Assembly (NCBI GenBank): GCA_000934385.1
Contig: KN880505.1
Coordinates: 44,059 to 108,058 of the forward strand
Length of the DNA: 64,000 nucleotides
DNA from: Cylindrobasidium torrendii FP15055 ss-10
Lineage: Eukaryota; Basidiomycota; Agaricomycetes; Agaricales; Physalacriaceae
Direction: 5' to 3'
This document shows, piece by piece, positions 8,893-19,659 of the stretch. The notes beneath the pieces are model-generated. The model did no database searches. It had not been told where the DNA came from and saw only the letters and a list, made by a program, of their open reading frames with translations. A program made the translations under genes and the position numbers. How positions within the stretch are numbered: the stretch's first letter is position 1; every line of letters starts with the position of its first letter.

Positions 8893-11439
8893 ATGCCGCC
8901 AAAGAAGACTGCTGCAAAGAAGACCGCTGCTGCAGCGAAGGAGGAAGAGGAAGAAAAGCCTGCAGCACGTCCCTCACGGTCAACACGCGCGCCCCCTGCA
9001 GCCAAGGCCGATGCTGCTCCTGCGAAGAAAGCTCCCGCTAAAGCTGCGCCCAAGGCTGCTGCCGCCAAACCAGCTGCGAAGACTGCAGCCCCAAAAGCCG
9101 CGCCGAAGACCAAGGCTGTGGCCGAGAAGGAACCTGTAAAGCCGAAGGCTGCTCCCAAGGCAAAGGCTGCTCCAGCCAAGGCACCTGCGAAGGCGGATCG
9201 TCCCATCAAGCCTCTCCCAACGAGGAAGACCACAGCTGCGAAACCCCCACCCAAAAAGAACATCCAGGCAGATCAGGAGGACGAGACGGATTCCGAGGAG
9301 GAGGAGGAGGATTCCCAGTCTGAGGAGGAAGAGGAACCTGTGCCCCCGCCGAAAGGCAGAGGCAAAGCCGCCGCCAAACCTGCCCCCAAGAAGGCCGCTC
9401 CGAAGCCTTTGCCCAAGAAAGGCAAGCACACGCCGCCGCCGGATTCCGACTCGGTGGAGGACGAGGAGGAAATAGCGCCACCAGCAAAGGGCAAGGGCAG
9501 GGCCAAGGCGCCTGCGAAGGCTGCTCCACCGAAGAAAGCCGCCGCCCCTGCGAAGAAACCCCCCGCCAAAGGCAAAGCCAAACAACCGCTGCCAGCTGAC
9601 GACGACGAATCCGAGTCTGAGTCCGAGGAAGAAGAGCCTGCGCCGCCGCCAAAGGGTCGAGGCAAGGCCGCCGCGAAGCCGAAACCTGCTGCCAAGTCGA
9701 AGCCCGCCGCGAAGAAGGGCAAGCAGCTTGCGCCTCAAGTCGACGAGGATGATTCTGAGGAAGAGTCCGACGAGGAAGAGCCGGCGCCGCCACCCAAAGC
9801 CAAGGGCAAAGGCAAGGCTCCTGCGAAGGCCCCCGCCAAAGCCGCTCCCGCCAAATCCAAGGGAGGTAAGGGCAAACAACCACTGAAGCCCGTCGATAAC
9901 GAGGAGTCGGAGTCTGAAGAAGAGTCGGACGGCACAGAGGTGCCAGTAGCGCGTGTCGACAAGGGCAAGGGCAAGGCGGTCCAACCAGAGTATGATGACG
10001 ACGAGGAGGCTGAGCTTGAGGCTGAGCAGCTGGCCGAATACGAGGAGTATACCGACGAGGAGGATTACGACAGCCAGGACGAGGGCACCGAACGCTCTCC
10101 AAGCCCCATTGTCCCTGGTCCCATCCATATGCTTCCGCCTGAGATTCTCTGCGAGATCTTCGCTTTCCTCCTTTCTCCTTGGGTACTTCCCTACGACTTT
10201 GCCAGGAAGCGGCTGAAGGCGCGCCGTGTCTGCCGTCTTTGGAACGACACAGTGATCAACGACAACCGACTGTGGACCTACGTTCACATCGAGCCGCCGT
10301 TGATGCAGGGCCGTACACTTGCAGACGTCCTGGCCCGCATCGAGCTCGACCTTGCTCGCGCCGCCCCCCTTCCTCTCGACCTGCACCTGACTCGTTCTTG
10401 GGATGCGAGCCCTACTCGTTTCGATCCAGCCCTGATTCAACGCATCAGTACTCTTATCCCCCATGCGCGTACCATCTTCATGTCGTACGGCGACATGGCT
10501 TCGGCCGTGGCGCATGTTCCGCCTGAGTGCAAGTCCCTTCCACTCCTGACCAAGGTCCACATCGAGCTGGAGGCGCCCAAGTCGGCTGCTTGGCTCAAAT
10601 CCATTGCTGCCATTGCTCCGAACTTCCACGACTTCACCGGCGAGTACGCCAGTGCCCAACCTCTGGAACCGGACGCCGTTGCTGCATTCAAGAACCTGAC
10701 GCGTCTCCGCGTGGGATGGACTCAGATCCAGCACCTGCAGGGCTTGTTTGACGCGACGCCGAATCTTGAGTGGATTGATATTCCGACGTGCACCAACGAG
10801 AAGAACCTTGAGGTCCAGATCAAGCATCCGTCTGTGGTCTGGCTCACGCTCGGATACGCGACGTGCGACTGGCTTCCCGTCGCGTCTTTCCCGTCCCTCA
10901 AGCATCTTAGCATCGGCGGCGCATTCGGCGGACGCACCAAGGATAACAAGTATCCTTTCATTACTACCGCCGACCTCAAGAAGTTCGTCGCCAATTCCAA
11001 CTGCAACCTCCATGGTATCAAGATTCGTTCTTCGCCGCTCGAGAAAGACTTTGTCGATTTCCTCAAGGACCAGGATGATTTGCGGTATCTGAAGCTCTGT
11101 CACCCCGACCAATACCATCTGCAGCGCCCCCGTTCGATTGTCCCAGACAACGTCCTCGATTTCCTGGCGGAGGGCAAGTTGGAGTACCTCAACGAGGCGC
11201 AGTTTACGATTCGGACGTGCCAGTTTGAGAAGATCAAGGCGATTTTGGGCGAGAGGGCGAAGAGGCTTGATTTGCCACGCCTGCTGCCTCTGAAGTTGTA
11301 TGTTTGTCTGGAGGTTGAGGAGGATGAAGAGATGTTCAGGGTTGCGTGTGAGCAGGCGCAGGAAGAAATAGATAACTGGCCTTGGGCTGAGTGGGGCAAG
11401 CATTGTTCGCAGGTTGATGTCACGTTTGAGATTTACTAG
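8893..11439 (+). CDS. F-box protein with Nopp140-like acidic/basic N-terminal half
   Basis: One uninterrupted 848-codon exon. Residues 1-~120 are Lys/Ala/Pro-rich, histone-H1-like (MPPKKTAAKKTAAAA). Residues ~125-400 hold five alternations of an acidic Ser/Glu run (DDDESESESEEEEP) with a basic Ala/Lys/Pro run (PKGRGKAAAKP), the layout of Nopp140/SRP40-type nucleolar proteins. An F-box begins near residue 413 (IHMLPPEILCEIFAFLL) and continues through KARRVCRLWNDTVINDNRLW. The rest is Leu-rich, with poorly conserved LRR-like segments (LTRLRVGWTQIQHLQ, FPSLKHLSIGG). The F-box part predicts a Skp1-binding substrate receptor of an SCF ubiquitin ligase. The tail predicts nuclear or nucleolar location; that and any substrate are inference. 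Confidence 0.85.
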   Translation: MPPKKTAAKKTAAAAKEEEEEKPAARPSRSTRAPPAAKADAAPAKKAPAKAAPKAAAAKPAAKTAAPKAAPKTKAVAEKEPVKPKAAPKAKAAPAKAPAKADRPIKPLPTRKTTAAKPPPKKNIQADQEDETDSEEEEEDSQSEEEEEPVPPPKGRGKAAAKPAPKKAAPKPLPKKGKHTPPPDSDSVEDEEEIAPPAKGKGRAKAPAKAAPPKKAAAPAKKPPAKGKAKQPLPADDDESESESEEEEPAPPPKGRGKAAAKPKPAAKSKPAAKKGKQLAPQVDEDDSEEESDEEEPAPPPKAKGKGKAPAKAPAKAAPAKSKGGKGKQPLKPVDNEESESEEESDGTEVPVARVDKGKGKAVQPEYDDDEEAELEAEQLAEYEEYTDEEDYDSQDEGTERSPSPIVPGPIHMLPPEILCEIFAFLLSPWVLPYDFARKRLKARRVCRLWNDTVINDNRLWTYVHIEPPLMQGRTLADVLARIELDLARAAPLPLDLHLTRSWDASPTRFDPALIQRISTLIPHARTIFMSYGDMASAVAHVPPECKSLPLLTKVHIELEAPKSAAWLKSIAAIAPNFHDFTGEYASAQPLEPDAVAAFKNLTRLRVGWTQIQHLQGLFDATPNLEWIDIPTCTNEKNLEVQIKHPSVVWLTLGYATCDWLPVASFPSLKHLSIGGAFGGRTKDNKYPFITTADLKKFVANSNCNLHGIKIRSSPLEKDFVDFLKDQDDLRYLKLCHPDQYHLQRPRSIVPDNVLDFLAEGKLEYLNEAQFTIRTCQFEKIKAILGERAKRLDLPRLLPLKLYVCLEVEEDEEMFRVACEQAQEEIDNWPWAEWGKHCSQVDVTFEIY

Positions 11440-11785
11440 TTACTTACCGCCTTTGAATATCGGTTCTCTGTGATAGCTTCTCGAGTATGTAGTTTCGATA
11501 ATGGCAGTAGATGATTCCCTTTGTTCACTTCTCTCGTTCAGGAATAAGTAATTACTACACGGTAAAAGGGCTGGTTCATTTTGTCAATTCAAACAGTGTA
11601 ATGCTCAATTTCCTGTGTAAGCGTCGTGGGTCTCAAATGCTACGACGTTTCTTGCAAATTCAAGCTGGCTTTTAAGGACTTCGGCGTCAGCGGCACGTGC
11701 CGATCCTCCCTGCAATCGACCACGATGCAGGTGACCGTTCACTCTTGCGCTCAGACCGTCGCTACTGACGTCGACGGTGAAGACG
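11440..11785. other. intergenic, F-box gene to SEC2
   Basis: Short frames on both strands (the longest on the minus strand, 11605-11859, overlaps SEC2 exon 1) show no domain. Treated as the SEC2 promoter and leader. Confidence 0.4.
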
Positions 11786-13341
11786 ATGCTGCACTCAAAC
11801 ACCAAGCCTGCGCTTTTGATAGCCATCGATGAGCAGCTGCACGATGTGTGTACATGCACTTGCCTCTAGTTCGGCGGGGAAGGTAACAGAAACACAGGTC
11901 CGGCGCGTGCTTGCGCAAGGCGAGGAGGACGATTTACGTGGCGCCCTGCGCGTTGTCATTCAGCGCGTGGAGGAAATGAAGGGGCTTATAGCCGAGCGGG
12001 ACAAGGTCGCTGCCGATGAGAAGGAGAAACAAGAACAGGTGCGTTGTTCATCCAAGCTGTCTCTCAACCTGTTTGCTCAACACATGTCAGATCATAGCCG
12101 CCAAGGAGAAGCGAATATCCCAACTGGAGACACAGTTGGCGGAAAGAGACGTTGAGCTCGGGGTCTCGCGCTCGAATCTTAAGATGGTCACTGCGAATAA
12201 TGAGATGCTGGAGGAGGCTCTGCGTGGTGCAAATGGTGTGGGATGGCATCGGCGAGGAGAGAGCGCACCAACCCCGTGCGTCATATCCTTTCCACCTAAA
12301 ACATCCTCTGACACAACACAAGACCACCTCCAGACACCAAGTTCCTCAACAAGTTCAGGTTTTCGCGGCCAAGCACTCCATCCACCCCTGGACAATCTCC
12401 GACACTATCACATTCGGCCTCAACGCCCAACCTCCTTGCCGGGACATCGGAAGATGATGAACAGCATCTGAAGGAAGAGACCGAGCGACTCGAGCGGCGG
12501 CAAAAGGAATTGGAAGATCTATTGGAAAAGGAGAAACAAGCTCGTACTTCTCTTGAAGCCGAGTTGGAGAGTCTTAGCCAAGCGCTGTTCGAGGAGGTGC
12601 GTTCGCCATCACCGCATTACATCGGGGCTTATATGTGCTTCACAGGCAAACAAGATGGTGGCTACAGAACGCAGAAAGCGCGCAGAGATTGAAGATGAGC
12701 TTCGGGAGATTGTGCAAGAGAAAGATGCATTAAAGAACGCCCTACGGATAGTCGAAGGCGAAAACATGCGATTCCGAGCCAGCAGTACAGACAGTCTTCC
12801 TCTCACTGGTCATGCCCGCAACGACTCTCTTTCTTCAGTGCGAGGAACAAAGAGCAAGCCGACCTCACCTGCGCCTACAGTCCTCCAGCGCTCCATATCA
12901 CCGGCTAGTGGGTCGAGCTCGTCAAGATCCCCTTCACCGTCCGTCCCAGAATCGACAGAGACAGAAACGAGACCTCCTTCTGCTCTATCTGCTGATGACC
13001 CAGGTGCATCGACACGATCTTTAGCAGGATCATTTGGAGGTGAAGGAGCTGCGTCAACACGTTCTTTAGCAGGGTCAGACGTAGGGGAAAGCCATGAACA
13101 GGCTGGCTCGTCGACTCGAGCGATGGCGGGGTCTTCCCTCGGCGACAGTTCCGCCATATCTCTCAACACTGGAATCGAGTCGGGCTATGTCTCATCGGCA
13201 GACGAAAGCCCTAACGAGGATACACCCTCGCAGACTGCACGACCCGATTCCAAGAGGGTGTCTGCTCCCTGGCAAGAGCCAGAGGAACCCTCACCATGGG
13301 CAGACCAGCCAGGGTCTCCTCCGCCCACTGGAGTATTCTGA
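11786..13341 (+). CDS. SEC2: Sec2-type Rab guanine nucleotide exchange factor
   Basis: GEF for the exocytic Rab Sec4/Rab8, acting on post-Golgi vesicles. Five exons (11786-11845, 11898-12038, 12091-12275, 12323-12596, 12646-13341) give 451 aa. Residues ~20-110 are coiled coil (LRVVIQRVEEMKGLIAERDK, LETQLAERDVELGVSRSNL). A KFLNKFRF segment follows, then the Sec2 coiled-coil signature spanning the last intron: LESLSQALFEE joined to ANKMVATERRKRAEIEDEL and LKNALRIVEGEN. The C-terminal half is Ser/Pro-rich and carries three short repeats of STRSLAGS type. The fourth exon start was chosen so that the frame passes cleanly into the coiled coil. The stop lies 79 bp from the convergent FCY1 stop. Confidence 0.86.
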
Positions 13342-13420
13342 ACTGTCCACTGTCGATACCCATTGCATTTGTACATTTGCATTATCATATAAATATACTG
13401 GATGGACCTTGTTGCTTTCA

Positions 13421-14102
13421 TCATGCTGTTGGCTCTCCGATGTCTTCGTTCCACTGCAAAACCTGTCATTCGAGGTCGGCATACAGGAAGGAAAGACTTA
13501 CAATCTCAGGGGATTTCTCGATGAACGCGAGCATGAGATTCCGCGGTTCGACCAGGTCAAGGTTCACAATTTCGACGCGGCGGTCACGCAGTACCCATTC
13601 TGCTCCCAGGAATGTGCGGTTTTCACCAATAACGACGCGGCGGATGTTGAAGAGGACGCAGGCGCCGGCGCACTGGCAAAGAGATGAACAGTTAACAAAC
13701 TTGCACTATCGAGAAATTTGGTTAGCAAGGAAATTCACCATTGGGCATGGGGAGAGTGTGGTGAACATCGTGCATCGTGCGAGCTCTGCAGCTGGGAGAC
13801 GTCCTGCGTTCTCCAGGCAGTCGATTTCTGCATGAAGAGTCGCGCTATCTTCCTGTACTCGTTGGTTGTGGCCTACGGCCAGGACATGTCCGTCGTCGCG
13901 GATGAGAGCGGCTCCGACTGGACGCTCATTATTAGATTGGGTGCTGCAACGTTGTACCTGGCTTGGACGCACTTGGGATACCTCCCGCTTCAAACGATGC
14001 TTTTGCTTCATTTATGGCATGCTGCATCCCGAGCAGGTCGAACTGCTGAGGGCGTCGAGAGGGCTGGGTGGCGATGTCGGCTACGTCTGGTTTAAGAACC
14101 AT
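13421..14102 (-). CDS. FCY1: cytosine deaminase
   Basis: Converts cytosine to uracil in pyrimidine salvage. Four exons read 14102-13973, 13917-13739, 13672-13502 and 13453-13421, giving 170 aa, close to yeast Fcy1 (158). The zinc site of the CDA fold is complete: H72-A-E74, with E74 the catalytic proton shuttle, and C101-P-M-C104 in TLSPCPMC, whose last Cys comes from the next exon. Other family marks are FEAGGIPIGAALIRDDG, GHNQRVQ, CLENAGRL and the C-terminal WNEDIGE, which is encoded by an 11-codon final exon. The start at MVLKPDVADI gives an extension ~15 residues longer than in yeast; the internal Met26 (GMQHAINEA) is an alternative. Confidence 0.93.
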
Positions 14103-14619
14103 GATGTTGGTGCAGTATGGGAGGAGTTATGGGATTGAAACAAGAAACAGTAGTATGTTGTCCTGGAAAAACCAAAACTGTGGTGGAAGTAAGAGGAAGG
14201 AGAGGCTTTGCTTGTGACGTCGACCGGAATAATTCCATTGGCGCTGACGTATGGGACATGGGAAAAGCCAGCTACGACTTGGGCCTGGTAACAGTATTCT
14301 GGAAAAGATAAGGAAAGTAATGTACATTTGTGCTTCTCGGTAGCACTGCGATTAGATAGGCTACTTCGATCATCATCAACCTGCTTACACAGGAAACACA
14401 ATGGGACTCCAAATACTCCCAACTATACATGGACGACACTCGGAATGTGAACAATTGGAACACGGCAGTGTCCATACCTTACACGAATTAACAAGATGGT
14501 CTCCTCGATTTTTGGGACTATGGGAGCCGAATGCAACCGGTCCAGATACAGTTATATATACATACACATTGTCCTGCTAGTGTGTTGTAGTTATGCAATC
14601 ACAAAGATAGTATTCTGCT
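14103..14619. other. spacer, FCY1 5' side and MAPKK 3' side
   Basis: FCY1 promoter and MAPKK 3' flank. No coding signal or repeat is recognised. Confidence 0.4.
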
Positions 14620-16016
14620 TCAATGTACTACATTCGTAGCCCATGCCTTGAGGTCAATGGGGTCAGCCCGTGCCATGTTTATCCACGGGAAGGACTAGCA
14701 GATGCGTTCAGCTTTCGCCTGCAGAGAAACACAGATACTCACCCTTAGTGTTCTGGGTGTGCCCCGGTCGCTCGTCTCCTTCTCCAAGCAAGAGTCTATA
14801 AAGAGTGCCGCCTCTTCAGGGAACCTTCGTGAGCCATCCGGGTTTAGGTCGAGTAGTCGTGGTGGAGGCTCTTTCACGATCTGGTGCATAAGCTCGATGA
14901 TGCTCATAGTGAGCTTGGAACCGTGGAGGGAGACACCGCGGCTCTTGCGTTTGCTGCCCATGATGACCTGATCTGGACGAAGGTAGCTGTCCTCGCCGTC
15001 GCCTTCGTCGTCGGAGAGGGAGTCATTGAAGGGGAAGCGGCCGTGTGCAAGCTCGATGAGGGTTATGCCCAGTGACCAGATGTCGGATTTGATAGAGTAG
15101 TCACCGCCTTGTATACGTTCGGGCTATGTGATAATAAGAAGGGAGGATGGGGTATGAGTGAGGATGAACAAACACTCATGTAGATACTGGTGCCAACAAA
15201 CGAGTTGGCGATCGAGTTGACGAGTTCTCCAGAGACACCAAAGTCGCATAGACGAATCGAGCCAGAGGAATCAAGGAGGATGTTGGAGGGTTTGATATCG
15301 CGGTGAATGATGCGATGCGTATCATATAGATAGCCCAGACCGTCGAGTACGCAAACCGCAACCTTCCCCACGACGCGTATGTCGATGGGGCCTATGCTCT
15401 TGTAAATGCTGTCGAATGAACCTATTCCCTTGAGATTCGGATGTCAAAGCGAGGATAAAGGCTCACCTTTGTCCATGTATTGCATGCAGATACAGATATT
15501 GGGTTCATTGAGAAATGCACCATAGCTTTTCACGATATACGGCGAGTCACAGTCATTGATGATATGCAGCTCGCGCAGAATTTGCTTTCGCACGGTCGGC
15601 TTCGCGTCGATGAGGATGATCTGTGCAACATCAGGTGGTGGTCACAAGTCAACAGTTGGTAGGCGCACCTTCTTGGCCATGATCAACCCTGTCGGCTTGT
15701 GCTCGACCTTGGTGACGCTGCCGCCGTTGCCCAGCCCCAGTTCTTCGAGCTCAACAAAGTCCTCGTTCCTCAGGGGTCCAAACCGTCTGTTTGGTGCCTC
15801 TCCCGGCGCAGGCGCTGCGTTGAGGCCGGCCAACGTATTCGAAATCGCGGAGCGAATGCCATTTTCAACCGGCGTCGGTGGTAACGGCGCCACGGGCGCG
15901 TCAGTCGGGAGCTGCAGGGCCTTGAAGTTCCGCTTTTTCCTGAGAGATGACATCGAAGTGGGAAGCAAGACTGGGTCCGTCGCTACCGTAACAGCTTGAC
16001 TTTGATCCACCACCAT
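14620..16016 (-). CDS. MAP kinase kinase, Ste7/Fuz7 type
   Basis: Dual-specificity kinase of the pheromone/filamentation MAPK cascade. Exons 16016-15669, 15620-15467, 15421-15174, 15123-14743 and 14694-14620 encode 401 aa. Visible marks: [11 protein letters not shown] at the N-terminus, Gly loop GLGNGGSV, catalytic lysine in IMAKK, loop [11 protein letters not shown], and an activation loop [18 protein letters not shown] whose two Ser match the S-x-A-x-S of metazoan MEK1 (yeast Ste7 has Thr second). An insert rich in Asp/Glu ([11 protein letters not shown]) lies between subdomains IX and X. The C-terminus [17 protein letters not shown] fits Ste7/Fuz7. The first ATG (16016) overlaps the PTPA start on the other strand; the internal ATG at 15953 (MSSLRKKRN) is a strong alternative and gives 380 aa. 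Confidence 0.92.
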
Positions 16017-17206
16017 GATCCCCACGAAACGAATTCTATCTCAAGAACAGTTGGACGCTTTTCAAAACACGGAGACATACCAAGCCGTGATCTCGTTTAT
16101 CGAGCAGTTGAATGCCGCTATCGTTGGCTCAAAGCTCGCAGACACCTGTGAGATATCCCCAGTACGTCCAGCCGCGTCGACAGATTCGCTGACCGCTCAT
16201 ACTCAGATTGATAGGCCGTCTCTGCCATCCTAAATATCCTCGACGATGTTGAAGCCATCGTGAAGGACACACCGCCTGTGCAAAACTCGGCTTCACGATT
16301 CGGCAATCCAGCGTTCAGAACTTTCTACGACAAGGTCGGCGAACTAGCTCCCACAGCGCTTGCTTCCATCCCGGGATTCCCAGAACACCAGACAGAAGAA
16401 GTTTCACTATACTTCAAGGAATGCTGGGGAAATAGGCAGCGCATCGACTATGGCAGTGGTATGGAGCTCAATTTCATTTGCTGGCTCATCTGCCTCGAAC
16501 GTCTGCAAATCCTACAATCCACCGATTACAAGGCCCTTGTACTGCGTGTGTTCTGGAAGTACATCGGCGTTATGCGCGTCCTGCAATCAACGTACTGGCT
16601 GGAGCCAGCAGGCTCCCATGGTGTCTGGGGCCTCGACGACTATCACTTCCTCCCCTTCCTCTGGGGTGCTGCTCAATTACGTGGTCACCGTTTCATTCGT
16701 CCCCGCGCCATCCACGACGCCGAAATTGTAGAAGAATGCGCAAAGGATTACATGTACTTTGCGTGCATCCAATTCATTAATTCCGTGCGTCCTTCATTGC
16801 GGGGGACGATATCTTGCTAATCCCCGCGCAGATCAAGACCGCGTCTCTGCGCTGGCACTCGCCAATGCTTGACGATATATCGGCGGTCAAGACTTGGGAC
16901 AAGGTTAATGAGGGCATGCTCAAGATGTACCGCGCAGAAGTCCTCGGCAAGCTGCCTGTCATCCAGCATTTCCTCTTTGGCGACCTCCTCCCATACCAAG
17001 GACCACCTCCGCCGGAAAATGCTTCCCAAGACGAGCATGGACATGCTCATGTCAAGGGCACTTGGGGCGACTGCTGTGGAATACCGGTTCCCAGTGCGTT
17101 TGCAGCTGCAGCTGAAAATCAACGAAAGGACGGTGGTGCACACGGGGCCACCAAGCCTGGTTTCCAGCCGCAGGGGTCCGGAATTCGACCTGTGCCATTT
17201 GACTAG
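16015..17206 (+). CDS. RRD2: PP2A phosphatase activator (peptidyl-prolyl isomerase)
   Basis: PTPA/Ypa family protein that remodels and activates the PP2A catalytic subunit. Three exons (16015-16161, 16215-16784, 16832-17206) give 363 aa. The match to yeast Rrd2 is end to end: [13 protein letters not shown] at the start, [65 protein letters not shown], then [11 protein letters not shown] and a terminal PVPFD. Because the N-terminus aligns from its first residues, the ATG at 16015 is well supported. That places the MAPKK start on top of it or 60 bp inside it. Confidence 0.94.
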
Positions 17207-19659
17207 AGCTCACTTTGCGTATAATTGTATCCAATAACCTTTGTATTCTGACTTGGTTTACTGTATCTAGCAATTAAGGGCTGCTACTCTGTCATTCGCC
17301 AGTCCAGACTCACGAATAGTGTCGCTCTGATTGAGACTCCATGCGCCACGCTATCACGTGGACAACGACGCGATCGTGTTTAAGCCTTAAGGATTTTCCT
17401 TTCTCACTCAAACTATGATTCGAACCAAACTGCAGATGGGCCACGTCCAGGTTCTCACTACGGATTACCACCAAAACACCTTTTTTTTCAGCATTGCTAG
17501 AGAACATCAAAGAACTCACTCCCTGCAACCCTCCTCCGTTGCAATCTTTTAGTTAAGGGACCGACGTGACCAGGACGTGACTTTCAGAACAACTTTCCCC
17601 ATCCAGTTGGTACCCAGAACTCAATATTTCAACCCCGGACAACCTGCACGTTGTGTATCATACACGAAGCAAGTTGCTGATGAGTAGAAACTTGAATCGT
17701 TGGAATCCAGTCTACAGGGACTAAATGCTGTCTTTCTCTCAAACAGAGGTCTACCGCCTTGGGGAACACTGGTTTCTGTCTAAACCTGATGCCAATAGCC
17801 CTAGCTAAGGACACGCTAAGGAGGACGCTGAACAAACACAACTTCACTGTCATCACCGTGTGCCATCAAAAACGGCGCGTTGGATACAACCATGCCCGTC
17901 TATGGAATGATCTGTCGTCTTTGTGCAATGTGAATGCCTTTGGGATGGGAGTGGTTAGATCCTGGGCAACTCCGGCGACGTACAGAGAGCAAAACAGGAA
18001 CCTTTGATGCTTGACGTGGATTTCGACAGTTCGACCTCAGCTACTCCCTCGCGTCGTGCGGCATTGGAACCCTCTTTCTGGTGGCCTGCCGAAGCAGAAT
18101 CAATCAATGAGGTCGAGGGTAGTGTCTTGGCCTTTTTGTGCGGGCTCTCGGTGACGGCGAGGGTTACTCGGGAGGGTAGTACGACAGCGCCAGACGGTTT
18201 CGATATCTCAATCCCGATGAACAGGATAGCCTCGGTGCCCTCGCGTCAGTTTTTTTTCCCTTCTTCACATGAACTAGAGCTTATTGTGGGTGGGGACAGG
18301 TAGGTCGGAAAACACCACTTCACGGGTCCCATTGAAAATTGCATGCACAAGCAACCAGAACTTCTCCCTCTATTAACTGCTTCTTATTCCGACCCATTTA
18401 CGATGTTTTTCCTCCGTGATTACACTCGCGGAAATATCTGTCTGAAATCCGGTGAAGATATACCGACCTCCAACTTGTCGTCCGTTTGTGTGTCGTAAAC
18501 TCAGACCCTGCGGTCCGCTTTACACGACATAGGCATCCTCGGGCACACCTGAATTTCAGGTCTTCGAAGACATGCTCTAATGTGCCCTGGCGAGCCTGTC
18601 ACTCCGTGTCAACTTGGACACAGTACACGAGGAGGAAGAACATTAGCTCCGTTGCCACTGCTTATTGACCTCGAGGTGCTTACCCTTCGAAGTAATTCTT
18701 CAGGCATATTTTCAGACAGATATCACACCGCTGCCCACTCGGGTGGGTACGTTGCCTGCAGAAACAATGGGAACGGCGAACGCTCACTGTACACTGCAAC
18801 CACGTGACTCTAGATACGCTCGCGGCGGGCCGCGGACGCGATACTCCTGTAACCATTTTGGGAGGTGTGTATCTACAAAGACAATGAGGTGCGCCGCGGT
18901 TGACATTGTCATTTCTCGTTGACTCCACGGTACTTAGACCATGATATAGCTTAGACGTACGGTTCAAAATGGTGCTGACCTATTGCGGAATGGCGGCCGT
19001 CTCTGCGTACACTGTGACGGTCATCCCGACCACACCAAACCAACGTGTCGCTCTACTGCAGCCCTACTGTTGACGCTGCCCTCTGGAGTCTGGCCCGCCA
19101 TTCGGTGTCAGTGGCAGGGATGGATTTGATCCGCGCACGTATTTGACGGAACCAAAAAGACGCGTGCCTCGTTTGTTTGTGTGGCCGTTGTAAAAGTCCG
19201 CCTCTGGAAAGTGCATAGACAACCTCAGGTCATTATCAAGCAGCACTTGCTCTCCGAACAGAATTCCTGGATACCGGGAGACCGTCAACGGACGCGGGCG
19301 GGCAAGAATGCGAGCTTACAGGTGCGCTCTTACGAGTTCGGATTGCTCGCGCGCCTGGTTCGCATCCAGTTCGTGTCAGGTCAACGCCGATCTCTATACA
19401 TTCATAACCCCATATTGTTGTTTGGCTGCTGTCCGTGCGGTGATCGTAACTTACTACCAGAAACTCTCACGGCCTCCTTCTCGGAATGCATCAGAGACCC
19501 CGGTGAATGTTACTTATAGCTAGCGATGGGTCCACCATGCAATCCGCAATTTTCCTGCTTCTTAATCTCATCACACCTCACACCGACTACTACTGCAACT
19601 GGACGGGCCATCCCATAGCAAACAAGCATTAACATCGCACACCAATTCACAAAGGAAAC
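17207..19659. other. gene-poor stretch of 2.45 kb
   Basis: No frame above 100 codons carries a recognisable domain or a credible splice chain. A minus-strand 74-codon frame (17629-17853) begins with a signal-peptide-like segment (KLCLFSVLLSVSLARA) and is the only hint of a small secreted product; a plus frame at 18007-18303 lacks any family feature. No inverted repeats or target duplications were found by eye. Confidence 0.35.

Noticed and set aside
9206..10102. 298-codon minus-strand frame within the same exon
   Set aside because: Pro/Arg/Cys-rich shadow of the repeat; no family feature and no splice signals.
8980..11403. 807-codon open frame antisense to the F-box gene
   Set aside because: It mirrors a GC-rich, repeat-rich coding exon. 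Its translation is low-complexity Leu/Arg/Gly with no domain, and the sense frame has a clear F-box.
11605..11859. Minus-strand frame overlapping SEC2 exon 1
   Set aside because: Its reading overlaps a better-supported exon on the other strand and shows no recognised domain.
17629..17853. Minus-strand 74-codon frame with signal-peptide-like start
   Set aside because: A plausible small secreted protein, but there is no Cys pattern, homologue or promoter evidence. Such frames arise by chance in 2.4 kb of open DNA.
18007..18303. Plus-strand frame of about 98 codons in the gene-poor stretch
   Set aside because: No domain, no conserved motif and no supporting splice structure.
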